A DNA stretch of 64,000 nucleotides from Proteus vulgaris (GCF_033708015.1 NZ_CP137921.1:1-64000), one strand, 5' to 3'. Shown: positions 46,468 to 55,812, counted from the first letter of the stretch. The notes: generated by a model from the sequence alone, not told the origin. Program-made: numbers and translations.

Positions 46468-46734
46468 ATGTCCAATATCAAGCCGCTGCACGACCGCGTG
46501 GTCATCAAGCGCATGGAAGAAGAGAAGCTGTCCGCCGGCGGGATCGTGATCCCGGATTCGGCCACCGAGAAGCCGATCAAGGGCGAAGTCGTCGCCGTCG
46601 GCACCGGCAAGGTGCTGGACAACGGCCAGGTCCGCGCGCCGCAGGTCAAGGTCGGCGACAAGGTGCTGTTCGGCAAGTACAGCGGCACCGAAGTGAAGCT
46701 GGACGGCGTCGAGCTGCTGGTGGTGAAGGAAGAC
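46468..46734 (+). pseudogene. groES: groES 5' part, cut by IS26
   Basis: Eighty-nine codons of the co-chaperonin: [20 protein letters not shown] with the start of the mobile loop, then [20 protein letters not shown] and LLVVKED, where IS26 copy 4 begins. The missing ten codons are at 36517-36548 beside groEL. The last eight bases (AGGAAGAC) are the target duplication. Confidence 0.92.
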
Positions 46735-47554
46735 GGCACTGTTGCAAAGTTAGCGATGAGGCAGCCTTTTGTCTTATTCAAAGGCCTTACATTTCAAAAA
46801 CTCTGCTTACCAGGCGCATTTCGCCCAGGGGATCACCATAATAAAATGCTGAGGCCTGGCCTTTGCGTAGTGCACGCATCACCTCAATACCTTTGATGGT
46901 GGCGTAAGCCGTCTTCATGGATTTAAATCCCAGCGTGGCGCCGATTATCCGTTTCAGTTTGCCATGATCGCATTCAATCACGTTGTTCCGGTACTTAATC
47001 TGTCGGTGTTCAACGTCAGACGGGCACCGGCCTTCGCGTTTGAGCAGAGCAAGCGCGCGACCATAGGCGGGCGCTTTATCCGTGTTGATGAATCGCGGGA
47101 TCTGCCACTTCTTCACGTTGTTGAGGATTTTACCCAGAAACCGGTATGCAGCTTTGCTGTTACGACGGGAGGAGAGATAAAAATCGACAGTGCGGCCCCG
47201 GCTGTCGACGGCCCGGTACAGATACGCCCAGCGGCCATTGACCTTCACGTAGGTTTCATCCATGTGCCACGGGCAAAGATCGGAAGGGTTACGCCAGTAC
47301 CAGCGCAGCCGTTTTTCCATTTCAGGCGCATAACGCTGAACCCAGCGGTAAATCGTGGAGTGATCGACATTCACTCCGCGTTCAGCCAGCATCTCCTGCA
47401 GCTCACGGTAACTGATGCCGTATTTGCAGTACCAGCGTACGGCCCACAGAATGATGTCACGCTGAAAATGCCGGCCTTTGAATGGGTTCATGTGCAGCTC
47501 CATCAGCAAAAGGGGATGATAAGTTTATCACCACCGACTATTTGCAACAGTGCC
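46735..47554 (-). mobile_element. IS26: IS26 copy 4
   Basis: 820 bp with complete ends, minus orientation as copy 3. The left flank AGGAAGAC pairs with the right flank of copy 3. The right side truncates an older ISCR2 copy, leaving its last 18 bases. Confidence 0.97.
46787..47491 (-). CDS. tnpA: IS26 transposase
   Basis: The fourth intact 234-residue copy, identical in translation to the others. With copy 3 it bounds the 10.2-kb Tn125-derived segment as a pseudo-compound transposon. Confidence 0.97.
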   Translation of the reverse strand: MNPFKGRHFQRDIILWAVRWYCKYGISYRELQEMLAERGVNVDHSTIYRWVQRYAPEMEKRLRWYWRNPSDLCPWHMDETYVKVNGRWAYLYRAVDSRGRTVDFYLSSRRNSKAAYRFLGKILNNVKKWQIPRFINTDKAPAYGRALALLKREGRCPSDVEHRQIKYRNNVIECDHGKLKRIIGATLGFKSMKTAYATIKGIEVMRALRKGQASAFYYGDPLGEMRLVSRVFEM

Positions 47555-47572
47555 GTTTATTCTTCCTATACG
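47555..47572 (+). mobile_element. ISCR2: ISCR2 terminal remnant (18 bp)
   Basis: GTTTATTCTTCCTATACG is identical to the last 18 bases of the complete ISCR2 at 51839-51856. It shows that a second ISCR2 stood left of virD2-floR before IS26 removed it. Confidence 0.75.
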
Positions 47573-48253
47573 TGCCGCGTTCCAGGCGGCGACTATGAGG
47601 GCTATGTCGATGCCCATGTGCGCCGGCTGGAGGCGCTACGCCGGGCCGGTATCGTCGAGCGGATCGACGCCGACCAATGGCGCATCCCCGATGATCTGGT
47701 CAGCCGTGCCGCCGCCCATGACGCCGGCCGAGACAGTCAGGCCAGCGTTCGCGTCCTTTCCCCGGTCGATCTGAACAAACAGATCGGATCGGACGGCGCG
47801 ACCTGGCTGGACCGGCGGCTGATCCACGGCGAGACGGCCGACCTTGCGCCAACCGGCTTCGGGCAACAAGTCCGCGAAGCCATGGACCAGCGCCGCGAGC
47901 ACCATATCGAACAGGGCGACGCCACCCGCAGCCGGGACAGCCGCGTCTTCTACCGGCGCAACCTTCTCGCCATCCTGCGGGAGCGCGAGGTAGCCGGCGT
48001 CGGATCGGATATGGCTTTGAGTAAGGGCCTGCCGTTCCGCGCCGCCACGGACGGCGAGAGCGTCAGCGGCAAGTTTACCGGAACCGTGCATCTATCGAGC
48101 GGCAAGTTCGCCGTGGTCGAGAAATCCCATGAGTTCACCCTTGTCCCGTGGCGGCCGATCATCGACCGCCAACTCGGCCGCGAGGTTATGGGCATCGTGC
48201 AGGGCGGGTCGGTGTCGTGGCAGTTAGGGCGGCAGAGGGGGCTGGAACGCTGA
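47573..48253 (+). pseudogene. VirD2-type relaxase, 3' fragment
   Basis: About 226 codons of the DUF3363 C-terminal part of a VirD2-like relaxase: AHVRRLEALRRAGIVERIDA, DQWRIPDDLVSRAA, TWLDRRLIHGETADLA, KFAVVEKSHEFTLVPWRP and GREVMGIVQGGSVSW. The relaxase catalytic domain is missing because ISCR2 cut it. It is the standard left neighbour of floR in ISCR2-borne floR regions. Confidence 0.85.
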
Positions 48254-48333
48254 GTGCGCCCATGCCGCATTGCGAAGCAAAAGATAATCGGATAAAATGT
48301 AGCAATTCATATTCGTAAGCGTGGAGTAATCAG

Positions 48334-48363
48334 ATGGGAAATTCCAAGTCAGCAGACAAGTAA
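48334..48363 (+). CDS. Leader peptide of floR
   Basis: ATG-GGA-AAT-TCC-AAG-TCA-GCA-GAC-AAG-TAA encodes MGNSKSADK, preceded by GTGGAGTAATC. It resembles the cmlA leader (whose KNADK end stalls the ribosome with chloramphenicol). A strong hairpin begins directly after the stop. This is the layout of translational attenuation. Confidence 0.7.
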   Translation: MGNSKSADK

Positions 48364-48392
48364 GCCGCAACAACCAGTATTGTTGTTGCGGC
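48364..48392 (+). promoter_or_regulatory. Attenuator hairpin before floR
   Basis: GCCGCAACAA-CCAGTA-TTGTTGTTGCGGC-like stem of about 10 bp directly after the leader peptide. A ribosome stalled on the leader would disturb it. Confidence 0.6.
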
Positions 48393-48469
48393 GCTCTGTA
48401 AGGCTAGTCTCATCTGATTGCTGACGAGCAGACGTCGCCCGGTATTCCTTAATCGAGGGTTGATTCGTC

Positions 48470-49684
48470 ATGACCACCACACGCCCCGCGTGGGCCTATA
48501 CGCTGCCGGCAGCACTGCTGCTGATGGCTCCTTTCGACATCCTCGCTTCACTGGCGATGGATATTTATCTCCCTGTCGTTCCAGCGATGCCCGGCATCCT
48601 GAACACGACGCCCGCTATGATCCAACTCACGTTGAGCCTCTATATGGTGATGCTCGGCGTGGGCCAGGTGATTTTTGGTCCGCTCTCAGACAGAATCGGG
48701 CGACGGCCAATTCTACTTGCGGGCGCAACGGCTTTCGTCATTGCGTCTCTGGGAGCAGCTTGGTCTTCAACTGCACCGGCCTTTGTCGCTTTCCGTCTAC
48801 TTCAAGCAGTGGGCGCGTCGGCCATGCTGGTGGCGACGTTCGCGACGGTTCGCGACGTTTATGCCAACCGTCCTGAGGGTGTCGTCATCTACGGCCTTTT
48901 CAGTTCGATGCTGGCGTTCGTGCCTGCGCTCGGCCCTATCGCCGGAGCATTGATCGGCGAGTTCTTGGGATGGCAGGCGATATTCATTACTTTGGCTATA
49001 CTGGCGATGCTCGCACTCCTAAATGCGGGTTTCAGGTGGCACGAAACCCGCCCTCTGGATCAAGTCAAGACGCGCCGATCTGTCTTGCCGATCTTCGCGA
49101 GTCCGGCTTTTTGGGTTTACACTGTCGGCTTTAGCGCCGGTATGGGCACCTTCTTCGTCTTCTTCTCGACGGCTCCCCGTGTGCTCATAGGCCAAGCGGA
49201 ATATTCCGAGATCGGATTCAGCTTTGCCTTCGCCACTGTCGCGCTTGTAATGATCGTGACAACCCGTTTCGCGAAGTCCTTTGTCGCCAGATGGGGCATC
49301 GCAGGATGCGTGGCGCGTGGGATGGCGTTGCTTGTTTGCGGAGCGGTCCTGTTGGGGATCGGCGAACTTTACGGCTCGCCGTCATTCCTCACCTTCATCC
49401 TACCGATGTGGGTTGTCGCGGTCGGTATTGTCTTCACGGTGTCCGTTACCGCGAACGGCGCTTTGGCAGAGTTCGACGACATCGCGGGATCAGCGGTCGC
49501 GTTCTACTTCTGCGTTCAAAGCCTGATAGTCAGCATTGTCGGGACATTGGCGGTGGCACTTTTAAACGGTGACACAGCGTGGCCCGTGATCTGTTACGCC
49601 ACGGCGATGGCGGTACTGGTTTCGTTGGGGCTGGTGCTCCTTCGGCTCCGTGGGGCTGCCACCGAGAAGTCGCCAGTCGTCTAA
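48470..49684 (+). CDS. floR: FloR florfenicol/chloramphenicol efflux pump
   Basis: A 404-residue MFS drug:H+ antiporter of the DHA1 group with 12 predicted membrane segments. Signature: DIYLPVVPAMPGILNTTPAM in helix 1-2, then GQVIFGPLSDRIGRRP (motif A, about 63-78). It is complete and matches FloR along its length. It exports florfenicol and chloramphenicol. The start ATG follows TCGAGGGTTGATTCGTC. Expression is probably controlled by the leader peptide upstream; a truncated LysR gene follows. Confidence 0.97.
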   Translation: MTTTRPAWAYTLPAALLLMAPFDILASLAMDIYLPVVPAMPGILNTTPAMIQLTLSLYMVMLGVGQVIFGPLSDRIGRRPILLAGATAFVIASLGAAWSSTAPAFVAFRLLQAVGASAMLVATFATVRDVYANRPEGVVIYGLFSSMLAFVPALGPIAGALIGEFLGWQAIFITLAILAMLALLNAGFRWHETRPLDQVKTRRSVLPIFASPAFWVYTVGFSAGMGTFFVFFSTAPRVLIGQAEYSEIGFSFAFATVALVMIVTTRFAKSFVARWGIAGCVARGMALLVCGAVLLGIGELYGSPSFLTFILPMWVVAVGIVFTVSVTANGALAEFDDIAGSAVAFYFCVQSLIVSIVGTLAVALLNGDTAWPVICYATAMAVLVSLGLVLLRLRGAATEKSPVV

Positions 49685-49711
49685 CCGACGACTGGTAGCA
49701 GGCCCGCTCCG

Positions 49712-50017
49712 ATGCGGCGCACTAACCATCGAAACCTCGTGAATGTCGGTATCCTGTCTGGCAGGATACCGCTCATTTCCCTTGTTCAGTTCATCGCCGT
49801 CGCCGAGCATCTGAATTTTCGGCATGCGGCCAAGGCACTTGGTATCAGCCAGTCGAGCGTCAGCGCGCGTGTGAAAGCGCTGGAGGATAACCTTGGTGTC
49901 CTGCTATTTGAGCGCCATGCGCGGGGCGTTCGGCTAACAGACGCAGGCAGGCACTTCATGGAGCGTGTCACGGCGGGTGTCGATCAACTCGATCACGCAG
50001 TGAAGACCGCGGAGTGA
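49712..50017 (+). pseudogene. LysR-family regulator, truncated by ISCR2
   Basis: 101 codons with the LysR HTH: FIAVAEHLNFRHAAKALGIS then QSSVSARVKALEDNLGVLLF and TDAGRHFMERV. The whole ligand-binding domain is missing because ISCR2 begins at its end (about 50012). It is a constant companion of floR and probably does not regulate it. Confidence 0.85.
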
Positions 50018-51856
50018 CGGGCACTGGCTGGCAATGTCTAGCAACGGCAGGCATTTCGGCTGAGGGTAAAAGAACTTTCCGCTAAGCGATAGACTGTATG
50101 TAAACACAGTATTGCAAGGACGCGGAACATGCCTCATGTGGCGGCCAGGACGGCCAGCCGGGATCGGGATACTGGTCGTTACCAGAGCCACCGACCCGAG
50201 CAAACCCTTCTCTATCAGATCGTTGACGAGTATTACCCGGCATTCGCTGCGCTTATGGCAGAGCAGGGAAAGGAATTGCCGGGCTATGTGCAACGGGAAT
50301 TTGAAGAATTTCTCCAATGCGGGCGGCTGGAGCATGGCTTTCTACGGGTTCGCTGCGAGTCTTGCCACGCCGAGCACCTGGTCGCTTTCAGCTGTAAGCG
50401 TCGCGGTTTCTGCCCGAGCTGTGGGGCGCGGCGGATGGCCGAAAGTGCCGCCTTGCTGGTTGATGAAGTACTGCCTGAACAACCCATGCGTCAGTGGGTG
50501 TTGAGCTTCCCGTTTCAGCTGCGTTTCCTGTTTGCCAGCCGGCCCGAGATCATGGGGTGGGTGCTGGGCATCGTTTACCGCGTCATTGCCACGCACCTGG
50601 TCAAGAAAGCGGGCCATACCCACCAAGTGGCCAAGACGGGCGCGGTCACCCTGATCCAGCGTTTTGGATCGGCGCTCAATCTGAATGTTCACTTCCACAT
50701 GCTGTTTCTCGACGGTGTGTATGTCGAGCAATCCCACGGCTCAGCGCGTTTCCGCTGGGTCAAGGCGCCGACCAGCCCAGAGCTCACCCAGCTGACGCAC
50801 ACCATCGCCCACCGGGTGGGTCGCTATCTGGAACGGCAAGGCCTGCTGGAACGGGATGTCGAAAACAGCTATCTGGCCTCGGATGCGGTGGATGACGACC
50901 CGATGACACCCCTGCTGGGGCACTCGATCACTTACCGTATCGCTGTCGGTTCACAGGCGGGGCGAAAGGTGTTCACTTTGCAAACTCTGCCGACCAGTGG
51001 TGATCCGTTCGGTGACGGGATTGGCAAGGTAGCCGGGTCCAGCCTGCACGCCGGCGTGGCGGCCAGGGCCGATGAACGCAAGAAGCTCGAACGGCTGTGC
51101 CGGTACATCAGCCGCCCGGCGGTATCCGAGAAGCGGCTGTCGTTAACACGAGGCGGCAACGTGCGCTACCAGCTCAAGACGCCGTACCGGGACGGCACCA
51201 CGCACGTCATTTTCGAACCATTGGATTTCATTGCAAGGCTGGCCGCCCTGGTACCGAAGCCCAGAGTCAACCTAACCCGCTTCCACGGGGTGTTCGCACC
51301 CAACAGTCGGCACCGGGCGTTGGTCACGCCGGCAAAACGGGGCAGGGGCAACAAGGTCAGGGTGGCTGATGAACCGGCAACACCAGCACAACGGCGAGCG
51401 TCGATGACATGGGCGCAACGGCTCAAGCGTGTTTTCAATATCGACATCGAGACCTGCAGCGGCTGCGGCGGCGCCATGAAAGTCATCGCCTGCATTGAAG
51501 ACCCTATAGTGATCAAGCAGATCCTTGATCACCTGAAGCACAAAGCCGAAACCAGCGGGACCAGGGCGTTACCCGAAAGCCGGGCGCCACCGGCTGAGCT
51601 GCTCCTGGGTCTGTTTGACTGACGAGCCTGAAGGCCAACGATACCAATCAAAATGCTGCGTTCACAGCGCCGCGGCAGGGATCCGCCGTGCTGGTTGTCG
51701 GAAAAGGAGCCGCTAGTGGGAAAGAGGAGGGTAAATTTTCAGCGTTGCTGGCTCCCCGTCAGCCGGATTGGGTTGCATCGCAGGGGTGTCGAAAGAGTCA
51801 ACTGCGGTCCAAAGCTGTTGGACTTGGGTGAAAAGGGCGTTTATTCTTCCTATACG
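50012..51856 (+). mobile_element. ISCR2: ISCR2 (complete)
   Basis: About 1.85 kb from the end of the lysR fragment to GTTTATTCTTCCTATACG. It carries an intact transposase. It moves by rolling-circle replication and captures adjacent DNA; floR on one side and glmM'-sul2 on the other are its classical cargo. The left limit is deduced from the usual element length. Confidence 0.9.
50129..51622 (+). CDS. ISCR2 rolling-circle transposase
   Basis: A 497-residue IS91-family HUH transposase: zinc motif CESCHAEHLVAFSCKRRGFC plus CGARRMAES (about 85-115), HUH in NLNVHFHMLFLDGVY, tyrosine region LCRYISRPAVSEKRLSL and C-terminal CSGCGGAMK. Intact. Roughly co-linear with the ISCR27 transposase at 38433, which helps confirm both. 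Confidence 0.95.
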   Translation: MPHVAARTASRDRDTGRYQSHRPEQTLLYQIVDEYYPAFAALMAEQGKELPGYVQREFEEFLQCGRLEHGFLRVRCESCHAEHLVAFSCKRRGFCPSCGARRMAESAALLVDEVLPEQPMRQWVLSFPFQLRFLFASRPEIMGWVLGIVYRVIATHLVKKAGHTHQVAKTGAVTLIQRFGSALNLNVHFHMLFLDGVYVEQSHGSARFRWVKAPTSPELTQLTHTIAHRVGRYLERQGLLERDVENSYLASDAVDDDPMTPLLGHSITYRIAVGSQAGRKVFTLQTLPTSGDPFGDGIGKVAGSSLHAGVAARADERKKLERLCRYISRPAVSEKRLSLTRGGNVRYQLKTPYRDGTTHVIFEPLDFIARLAALVPKPRVNLTRFHGVFAPNSRHRALVTPAKRGRGNKVRVADEPATPAQRRASMTWAQRLKRVFNIDIETCSGCGGAMKVIACIEDPIVIKQILDHLKHKAETSGTRALPESRAPPAELLLGLFD

Positions 51857-52100
51857 TTGTCGGCAGCGGGCCAAAAAGGAATACGTCCATGCCCATCGAG
51901 GTGAAACCGGCTGTGAGCGCGGGTTCAAGCATATAGCCCGACAGGCGCGTATCCTTGCCGATCACGACACGATGGCGGTGGTCACCGCGACGAAAGACAC
52001 GGCCAGCCGCCATGCCGACGCGCAAGGCGGTTTCCGCCGTCATCGCGCCTTCGTTGGCTTTGCCACGAATACCGTCTGTGCCGAAATATTTGCGCACCAT
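51857..52100 (-). pseudogene. glmM: glmM 5' fragment next to sul2
   Basis: The first ~80 codons of phosphoglucosamine mutase: [40 protein letters not shown] with the region leading to the phosphoserine loop, and [20 protein letters not shown]. Cut by the ISCR2 end. It is the usual marker between ISCR2 and sul2. The gap 52101-52186 contains no gene. Confidence 0.9.
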
Positions 52101-52186
52101 AAGGTCGATTATCCTGTCGTCGGGTCGCCCTCAAAGGGGACATGCCTGCTGAACCGCGAATATAGAGAAATATCCCGAATGTGCAG

Positions 52187-53002
52187 TTAACGAATTCTTG
52201 CGGTTTCTTTCAGCGCCGCCAATACCGCCAGCCCGTCGCGCAAGGGGCGCGGCTCGTGTGTGCGGATGAAGTCAGCTCCACCTGCGGCGGCGGCAAGCTC
52301 TGCAGCGAGTGTCGCGGCCCCGACATCCCCCGGACCACGGCCTGTGAGCGCGCGCAGAAAGGATTTGCGCGAAACAGACAGAAGCACCGGCAAATCGAAG
52401 CGCAGCCGCAATTCATCGAACCGCGCCAGCACCGAGAGCGAGGTTTCGGGAGCAGCCCCCAGAAAAAACCCCATGCCGGGATCAAGGACAAGGCGGTTGC
52501 GTTTGATACCGGCACCCGTCAGCGCCGCGATGCGCGCGTCAAAGAACGCCGCAATGTGATCCATGATGTCGCCAGCGGGTGCCTCGCGCCGATCTGCCTG
52601 CCCGTCTTGCACCGAATGCATAACGACGAGTTTGGCAGATGATTTCGCCAATTGCGGATAGAACGCAGCGTCTGGAAAACCGCGAATATCATTGAGATAG
52701 GCCACACCACGCGACAAGGCATAGGCTTGCGTCGCGGGTTGATAACTGTCGAGCGAGACGGGAATGCCATCTGCCTTGAGCGCGTCCAGCACCGGCGCGA
52801 TACGCGCGATTTCTGTGTCGGACGAAACAGGCGCGGCGTCGGGATTGCTGGATGCCGGACCGAGGTCGATCACATCTGCCCCCTCGGCCATCAGCTTACG
52901 CGCCTGCGCAATGGCTGCGTCTGGCGCCAGATACCGGCCTCCATCGGAGAAACTGTCCGAGGTTATGTTGACGATGCCGAAAATGATGAGCGATTTATTC
53001 AT
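52187..53002 (-). CDS. sul2: Sul2 sulfonamide-resistant dihydropteroate synthase
   Basis: A 271-residue dihydropteroate synthase that accepts pABA but discriminates against sulfonamides. Motifs: GIVNITSDSFSDGGRYLAPD, DLGPASSNPDA, LDSYQPATQAYAL, VLDPGMGFFLG, LSVSRKSFLRALTG and HEPRPLRDGL. Complete; start ATG at 53002. Matches Sul2 along its length. Confidence 0.97.
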   Translation of the reverse strand: MNKSLIIFGIVNITSDSFSDGGRYLAPDAAIAQARKLMAEGADVIDLGPASSNPDAAPVSSDTEIARIAPVLDALKADGIPVSLDSYQPATQAYALSRGVAYLNDIRGFPDAAFYPQLAKSSAKLVVMHSVQDGQADRREAPAGDIMDHIAAFFDARIAALTGAGIKRNRLVLDPGMGFFLGAAPETSLSVLARFDELRLRFDLPVLLSVSRKSFLRALTGRGPGDVGAATLAAELAAAAGGADFIRTHEPRPLRDGLAVLAALKETARIR

Positions 53003-53308
53003 GGGGGCTTCTATAATAATAATAATCGAGCATGAGTCTCATACGGATGCTCGGGTCGAAAGGGAATCCCCAGGCGAGTAACCTGTTTGCGGTGATCCAT
53101 TAGCTGCAGGAGCAGAATAGCATACATCTGGAAGCAAAGCCAGGAAAGCGGCCTATGGAGCTGTGCGGCAGCGCTCAGTAGGCAATTTTTCAAAATATTG
53201 TTAAGCCTTTTCTGAGCATGGTATTTTTCATGGTATTACCAATTAGCAGGAAAATAAGCCATTGAATATAAAAGATAAAAATGTCTTGTTTACAATAGAG
53301 TGGGATAA
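53003..53308. other. Junction segment between sul2 and backbone
   Basis: 306 bases without a supported gene. It begins with an ATA trinucleotide run (TATAATAATAATAATCG) and an inverted GAGCATGAGTCTCATACGGATGCTC. It ends with an AT-rich part (53200-53290) containing TTGTTTACAATAG, partly like the backbone TTTACAG promoters. The exact point where backbone resumes is not visible to me. Confidence 0.5.
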
Positions 53309-53620
53309 ATGGACGCTAAAGAACTGAACCACATGATAGCTGAGGCCTACAGCCGGGATTTGCAAAAGCCTGAGCTGGTATCGTTCAAAGAGGTGAGTCG
53401 CTGGGGGCGTAAGTACGGTTTCCCCGTCGTATGCACTCTGGCCGATGAAAGTGAAGAAAAGCAGATCCACTGGGCTGCCAGTTTGCTCATTCAAGTAGCC
53501 GGTACTTGGCCGCGAGAAGATATGCCGGAATTGCTCACACCGGAACGGGGCTCCGCGCTGTTCAACGATGCGATGCAGTTATTGGCGAATGGGCTTGGAG
53601 CAGCAAATCAATTGCGCTGA
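53309..53620 (+). CDS. Hypothetical protein upstream of parA
   Basis: A 103-residue acidic helical protein (SFKEVSRWGRKYGFPVVCTL, GSALFNDAMQLLANGLGAAN) with no recognised family. ATG is preceded by GAGTGGGATAA. Its own promoter lies at or across the junction with the resistance island, so its expression may be altered. A terminator follows. Confidence 0.6.
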   Translation: MDAKELNHMIAEAYSRDLQKPELVSFKEVSRWGRKYGFPVVCTLADESEEKQIHWAASLLIQVAGTWPREDMPELLTPERGSALFNDAMQLLANGLGAANQLR

Positions 53621-53639
53621 CAGCACAAACCTTGTCAAT

Positions 53640-53665
53640 AAGCGGCCTTCATGGCCGTTTTTTTG
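53640..53665 (+). terminator. Intrinsic terminator
   Basis: AAGCGGCC-TTCAT-GGCCG stem with seven T. Confidence 0.8.
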
Positions 53666-53702
53666 TTTAAAGTTTGTTTTAACAGAACCATAATTAGATA
53701 TT

Positions 53703-53726
53703 GCAGTATCATTTTATGATCGCTAC
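53703..53726. promoter_or_regulatory. Operator-like site upstream of parA
   Basis: GCAGTATCATTTTATGATCG is the reverse-oriented core of the TTTACAG..CATAAAATGA motif and lies three bases from the dispersed palindrome. Confidence 0.5.
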
Positions 53727-53728
53727 AA

Positions 53729-53746
53729 TCTTTCACATGTGAAAGT
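53729..53746. promoter_or_regulatory. Dispersed palindrome, copy 7 (parA upstream)
   Basis: TCTTTCACATGTGAAAGT (first base changed) 47 bases before parA. It is the best single candidate for a centromere or autoregulatory site because of its place beside the partition genes. Confidence 0.65.
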
Positions 53747-53793
53747 TTGGGGGTGGTCTTGATCACCTGCGAGAAACCAAAATAGAGGTGGGT

Positions 53794-54579
53794 ATGGCAA
53801 AAGTAATCAGCTTCGCCAACCAGAAAGGCGGAGTGGGTAAGAGTACCCTCTGTATCCAGCAGGCCTTTTATCTGGCGTTACAGAAGAAAAAGAAAGTGCT
53901 GGTCTTGGATATGGATGGTCAGGGGAACACGTCCTCTCGACTGGCCCCCAGACGAGAGCTTGAGGATGGTGACTACGAGCCCATCCTCACAGGAACCAAA
54001 ACCGCAGAGCTGTTCGCTTACGAGCTGGACGGCATTGAGGTCATGCACTGCCCTTGCGGTGCAGACCTCATTCATACGCCGAAAAACGACCCGGATCTGT
54101 TTGAGATGGAGGCTGTGCCTCTTGACCAGGCCATGAATCCGGCTCGCCATTTGGCTGAGCTGTTTGAGAACTACGACTACGTGCTGATTGATTGTCCGCC
54201 TAGCCTCGGCAGAAAGCTGGTGGCAGCGTTGGTGATGTCTACCCATGTGGCATGTCCAGTAAAGCTCTCTGGCTTCGCTGTGGACGGCGTAGAAGGTCTC
54301 CTGAACACGATTATTGGTGTGCGCGAGGCGTACAACCAAGATTTGGAGATCCTGGGCATCGTGATCAACGACATGGACCGCTCTGTCAATCACGACAAAG
54401 CCCTCAAGTCGCTGGAGAACACAGTTCCGGATCTGTTGTTTGAGAACAAAATTATGCACCGGCCTCCGCTCGATACGGCGACGACTGATGGCATCCCTGT
54501 CTGGGAGCTTCGCTATGGACATGTCGCGGCCAAAGAAGTTGAGGCGGTGTTGGAAGAACTATTAGAGAAGGTGGGCTAA
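53794..54579 (+). CDS. parA: ParA partition ATPase
   Basis: A 261-residue deviant-Walker-A ATPase: KGGVGKSTLC (about residues 11-20) with the signature Lys, LDMDGQGN, YVLIDCPPSLG and GIVINDMD. It lacks the long N-terminal HTH of type Ia ParA, so it is the short type. It binds the nucleoid nonspecifically and moves ParB-bound plasmid. ATG 53794 was preferred over GTG 53788 because GAGG lies five bases before it. parB follows three bases after its stop. Confidence 0.93.
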   Translation: MAKVISFANQKGGVGKSTLCIQQAFYLALQKKKKVLVLDMDGQGNTSSRLAPRRELEDGDYEPILTGTKTAELFAYELDGIEVMHCPCGADLIHTPKNDPDLFEMEAVPLDQAMNPARHLAELFENYDYVLIDCPPSLGRKLVAALVMSTHVACPVKLSGFAVDGVEGLLNTIIGVREAYNQDLEILGIVINDMDRSVNHDKALKSLENTVPDLLFENKIMHRPPLDTATTDGIPVWELRYGHVAAKEVEAVLEELLEKVG

Positions 54580-54582
54580 GCG

Positions 54583-55764
54583 ATGGCATTGAACAATTTA
54601 AAAGGCCTGTCCGAACTTGCTAAAGCCGCCAAAGGCAAGAAAGGCAAAGAGGTTCTTACCGTACCTGTTGACGACGTTGTATCCAAGGTCCAGGTTCGTA
54701 AGCGCTTCCGTAACATTGAAGAGCTGGCGGCAACCTTGCTGACCGAAGGGCAGCAGTCTCCGATCATCGTGTTCCCGAAGAACGAAGAAGGCAAGTTCGT
54801 CATCCAAAAAGGGGAGCGGCGTTGGAGAGCGTGTAAACACGCTGGTATCGAGACCATTGACTTGGTGGTGAATGATAAGGTCCAGAACAACTTGGACGAG
54901 ACTGCTGGTGAGCTGATCGAAAACATCCAGCGGGATGACTTGACTCCGGTAGAGATTGCCGAGGCGTTAAACCTGTTTATTGAAGAAGGTTGGAAGCAAA
55001 AGGATATTGCTGATCGGCTCGGTAAGAATATCACTTTCGTATCTACGCATCTGTCGTTGCTCAAGCTACCTGACTGTGTGCGTGAGTTATACGATAATGA
55101 AGTATGTTCTGATACAGAGACCTTGAATAACCTTCGTCTCTTGTTCGATCTGAATGAAGAAAGATGTCGCGCCGTCTGCGCGGTGGCTATGTCTGACGGG
55201 ATTACTCGTAAACAAAGCCGTGAGCTGCTGAATGATGCCAAACGTATCAAAGACGAAATGGAAAAAGGCCCACTGACTGGCTCCCACCAGAATGATGAGC
55301 TTGGCGCTGGCAACACCGACGAGCAATCCCTCAACTCGGGTGGGGATGGTACGTCGGAACAAACCGGGAATGACGACCTGAACCTTGCCCAGGAGGAACT
55401 GGAAGGGGGTAAAAATTCCAATGGTCAGGACGATGATGACGAAGACCCTTTGCGTGATGAAGAGGGTGAGCACAAAGATCCTGTCAAGCAGCCAGATAAC
55501 AGCGGCAAGGACAAAGATGAAGAAGGCGGTGATGCTCTTCCTCCTCTGCCGAAGGACAAGGAATGGAAGAACGTCCGGGCTGACAGTTTGATTTTTGCTG
55601 TCAACGTTAACCTGGATGGCGAGACCAAACGTGGAGTCATCATGACCGACCGTGTTGCTCTGGTTCCGTCTACTGTCTGGGTTAAAACGCTCGATGGCGA
55701 AGGCAAGGAAAAGCATGTTCATGTGCCTGTGTCAGACATTGAACTCCTGAGTGTCGAAGGCTAA
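54583..55764 (+). CDS. parB: KorB-like ParB partition protein
   Basis: A 393-residue ParB-type CTPase/DNA-binding protein. ParB/Srx domain: VQVRKRFRNIEELAATLLTE, GEKRRWRA-type GERRWRACKHAG and ENIQRDDLTPVEIAEAL (about 50-130). HTH: GWKQKDIADRLGKNITFVS. A long acidic, disordered linker follows (about 220-315, Asp/Glu/Asn-rich). A C-terminal SH3-like domain of the KorB type ends the protein (GETKRGVIMTDRVALVPSTV). KorB proteins both partition and repress from dispersed palindromic operators, which makes the ACTTTCACATGTGAAAGT sites natural targets. Confidence 0.9.
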   Translation: MALNNLKGLSELAKAAKGKKGKEVLTVPVDDVVSKVQVRKRFRNIEELAATLLTEGQQSPIIVFPKNEEGKFVIQKGERRWRACKHAGIETIDLVVNDKVQNNLDETAGELIENIQRDDLTPVEIAEALNLFIEEGWKQKDIADRLGKNITFVSTHLSLLKLPDCVRELYDNEVCSDTETLNNLRLLFDLNEERCRAVCAVAMSDGITRKQSRELLNDAKRIKDEMEKGPLTGSHQNDELGAGNTDEQSLNSGGDGTSEQTGNDDLNLAQEELEGGKNSNGQDDDDEDPLRDEEGEHKDPVKQPDNSGKDKDEEGGDALPPLPKDKEWKNVRADSLIFAVNVNLDGETKRGVIMTDRVALVPSTVWVKTLDGEGKEKHVHVPVSDIELLSVEG

Positions 55765-55770
55765 TAAAGG

Positions 55771-55795
55771 AGGCCCAGCCAGAGAGGTTGGGCCT
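55771..55795 (+). promoter_or_regulatory. Hairpin between parB and the next gene
   Basis: AGGCCCAGCC-N5-GGTTGGGCCT, an 8-10 bp stem without a T run. It may be a processing or attenuation element tuning the downstream gene. Confidence 0.5.
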
Positions 55796-55812
55796 GTCAA
55801 GAACAGGTGAAT

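Noticed and set aside
46964..48253. 429-codon frame running through IS26 into the virD2 fragment
   Set aside because: The first ~195 codons are antisense to the IS26 transposase; only the part after 47573 is a real gene fragment.
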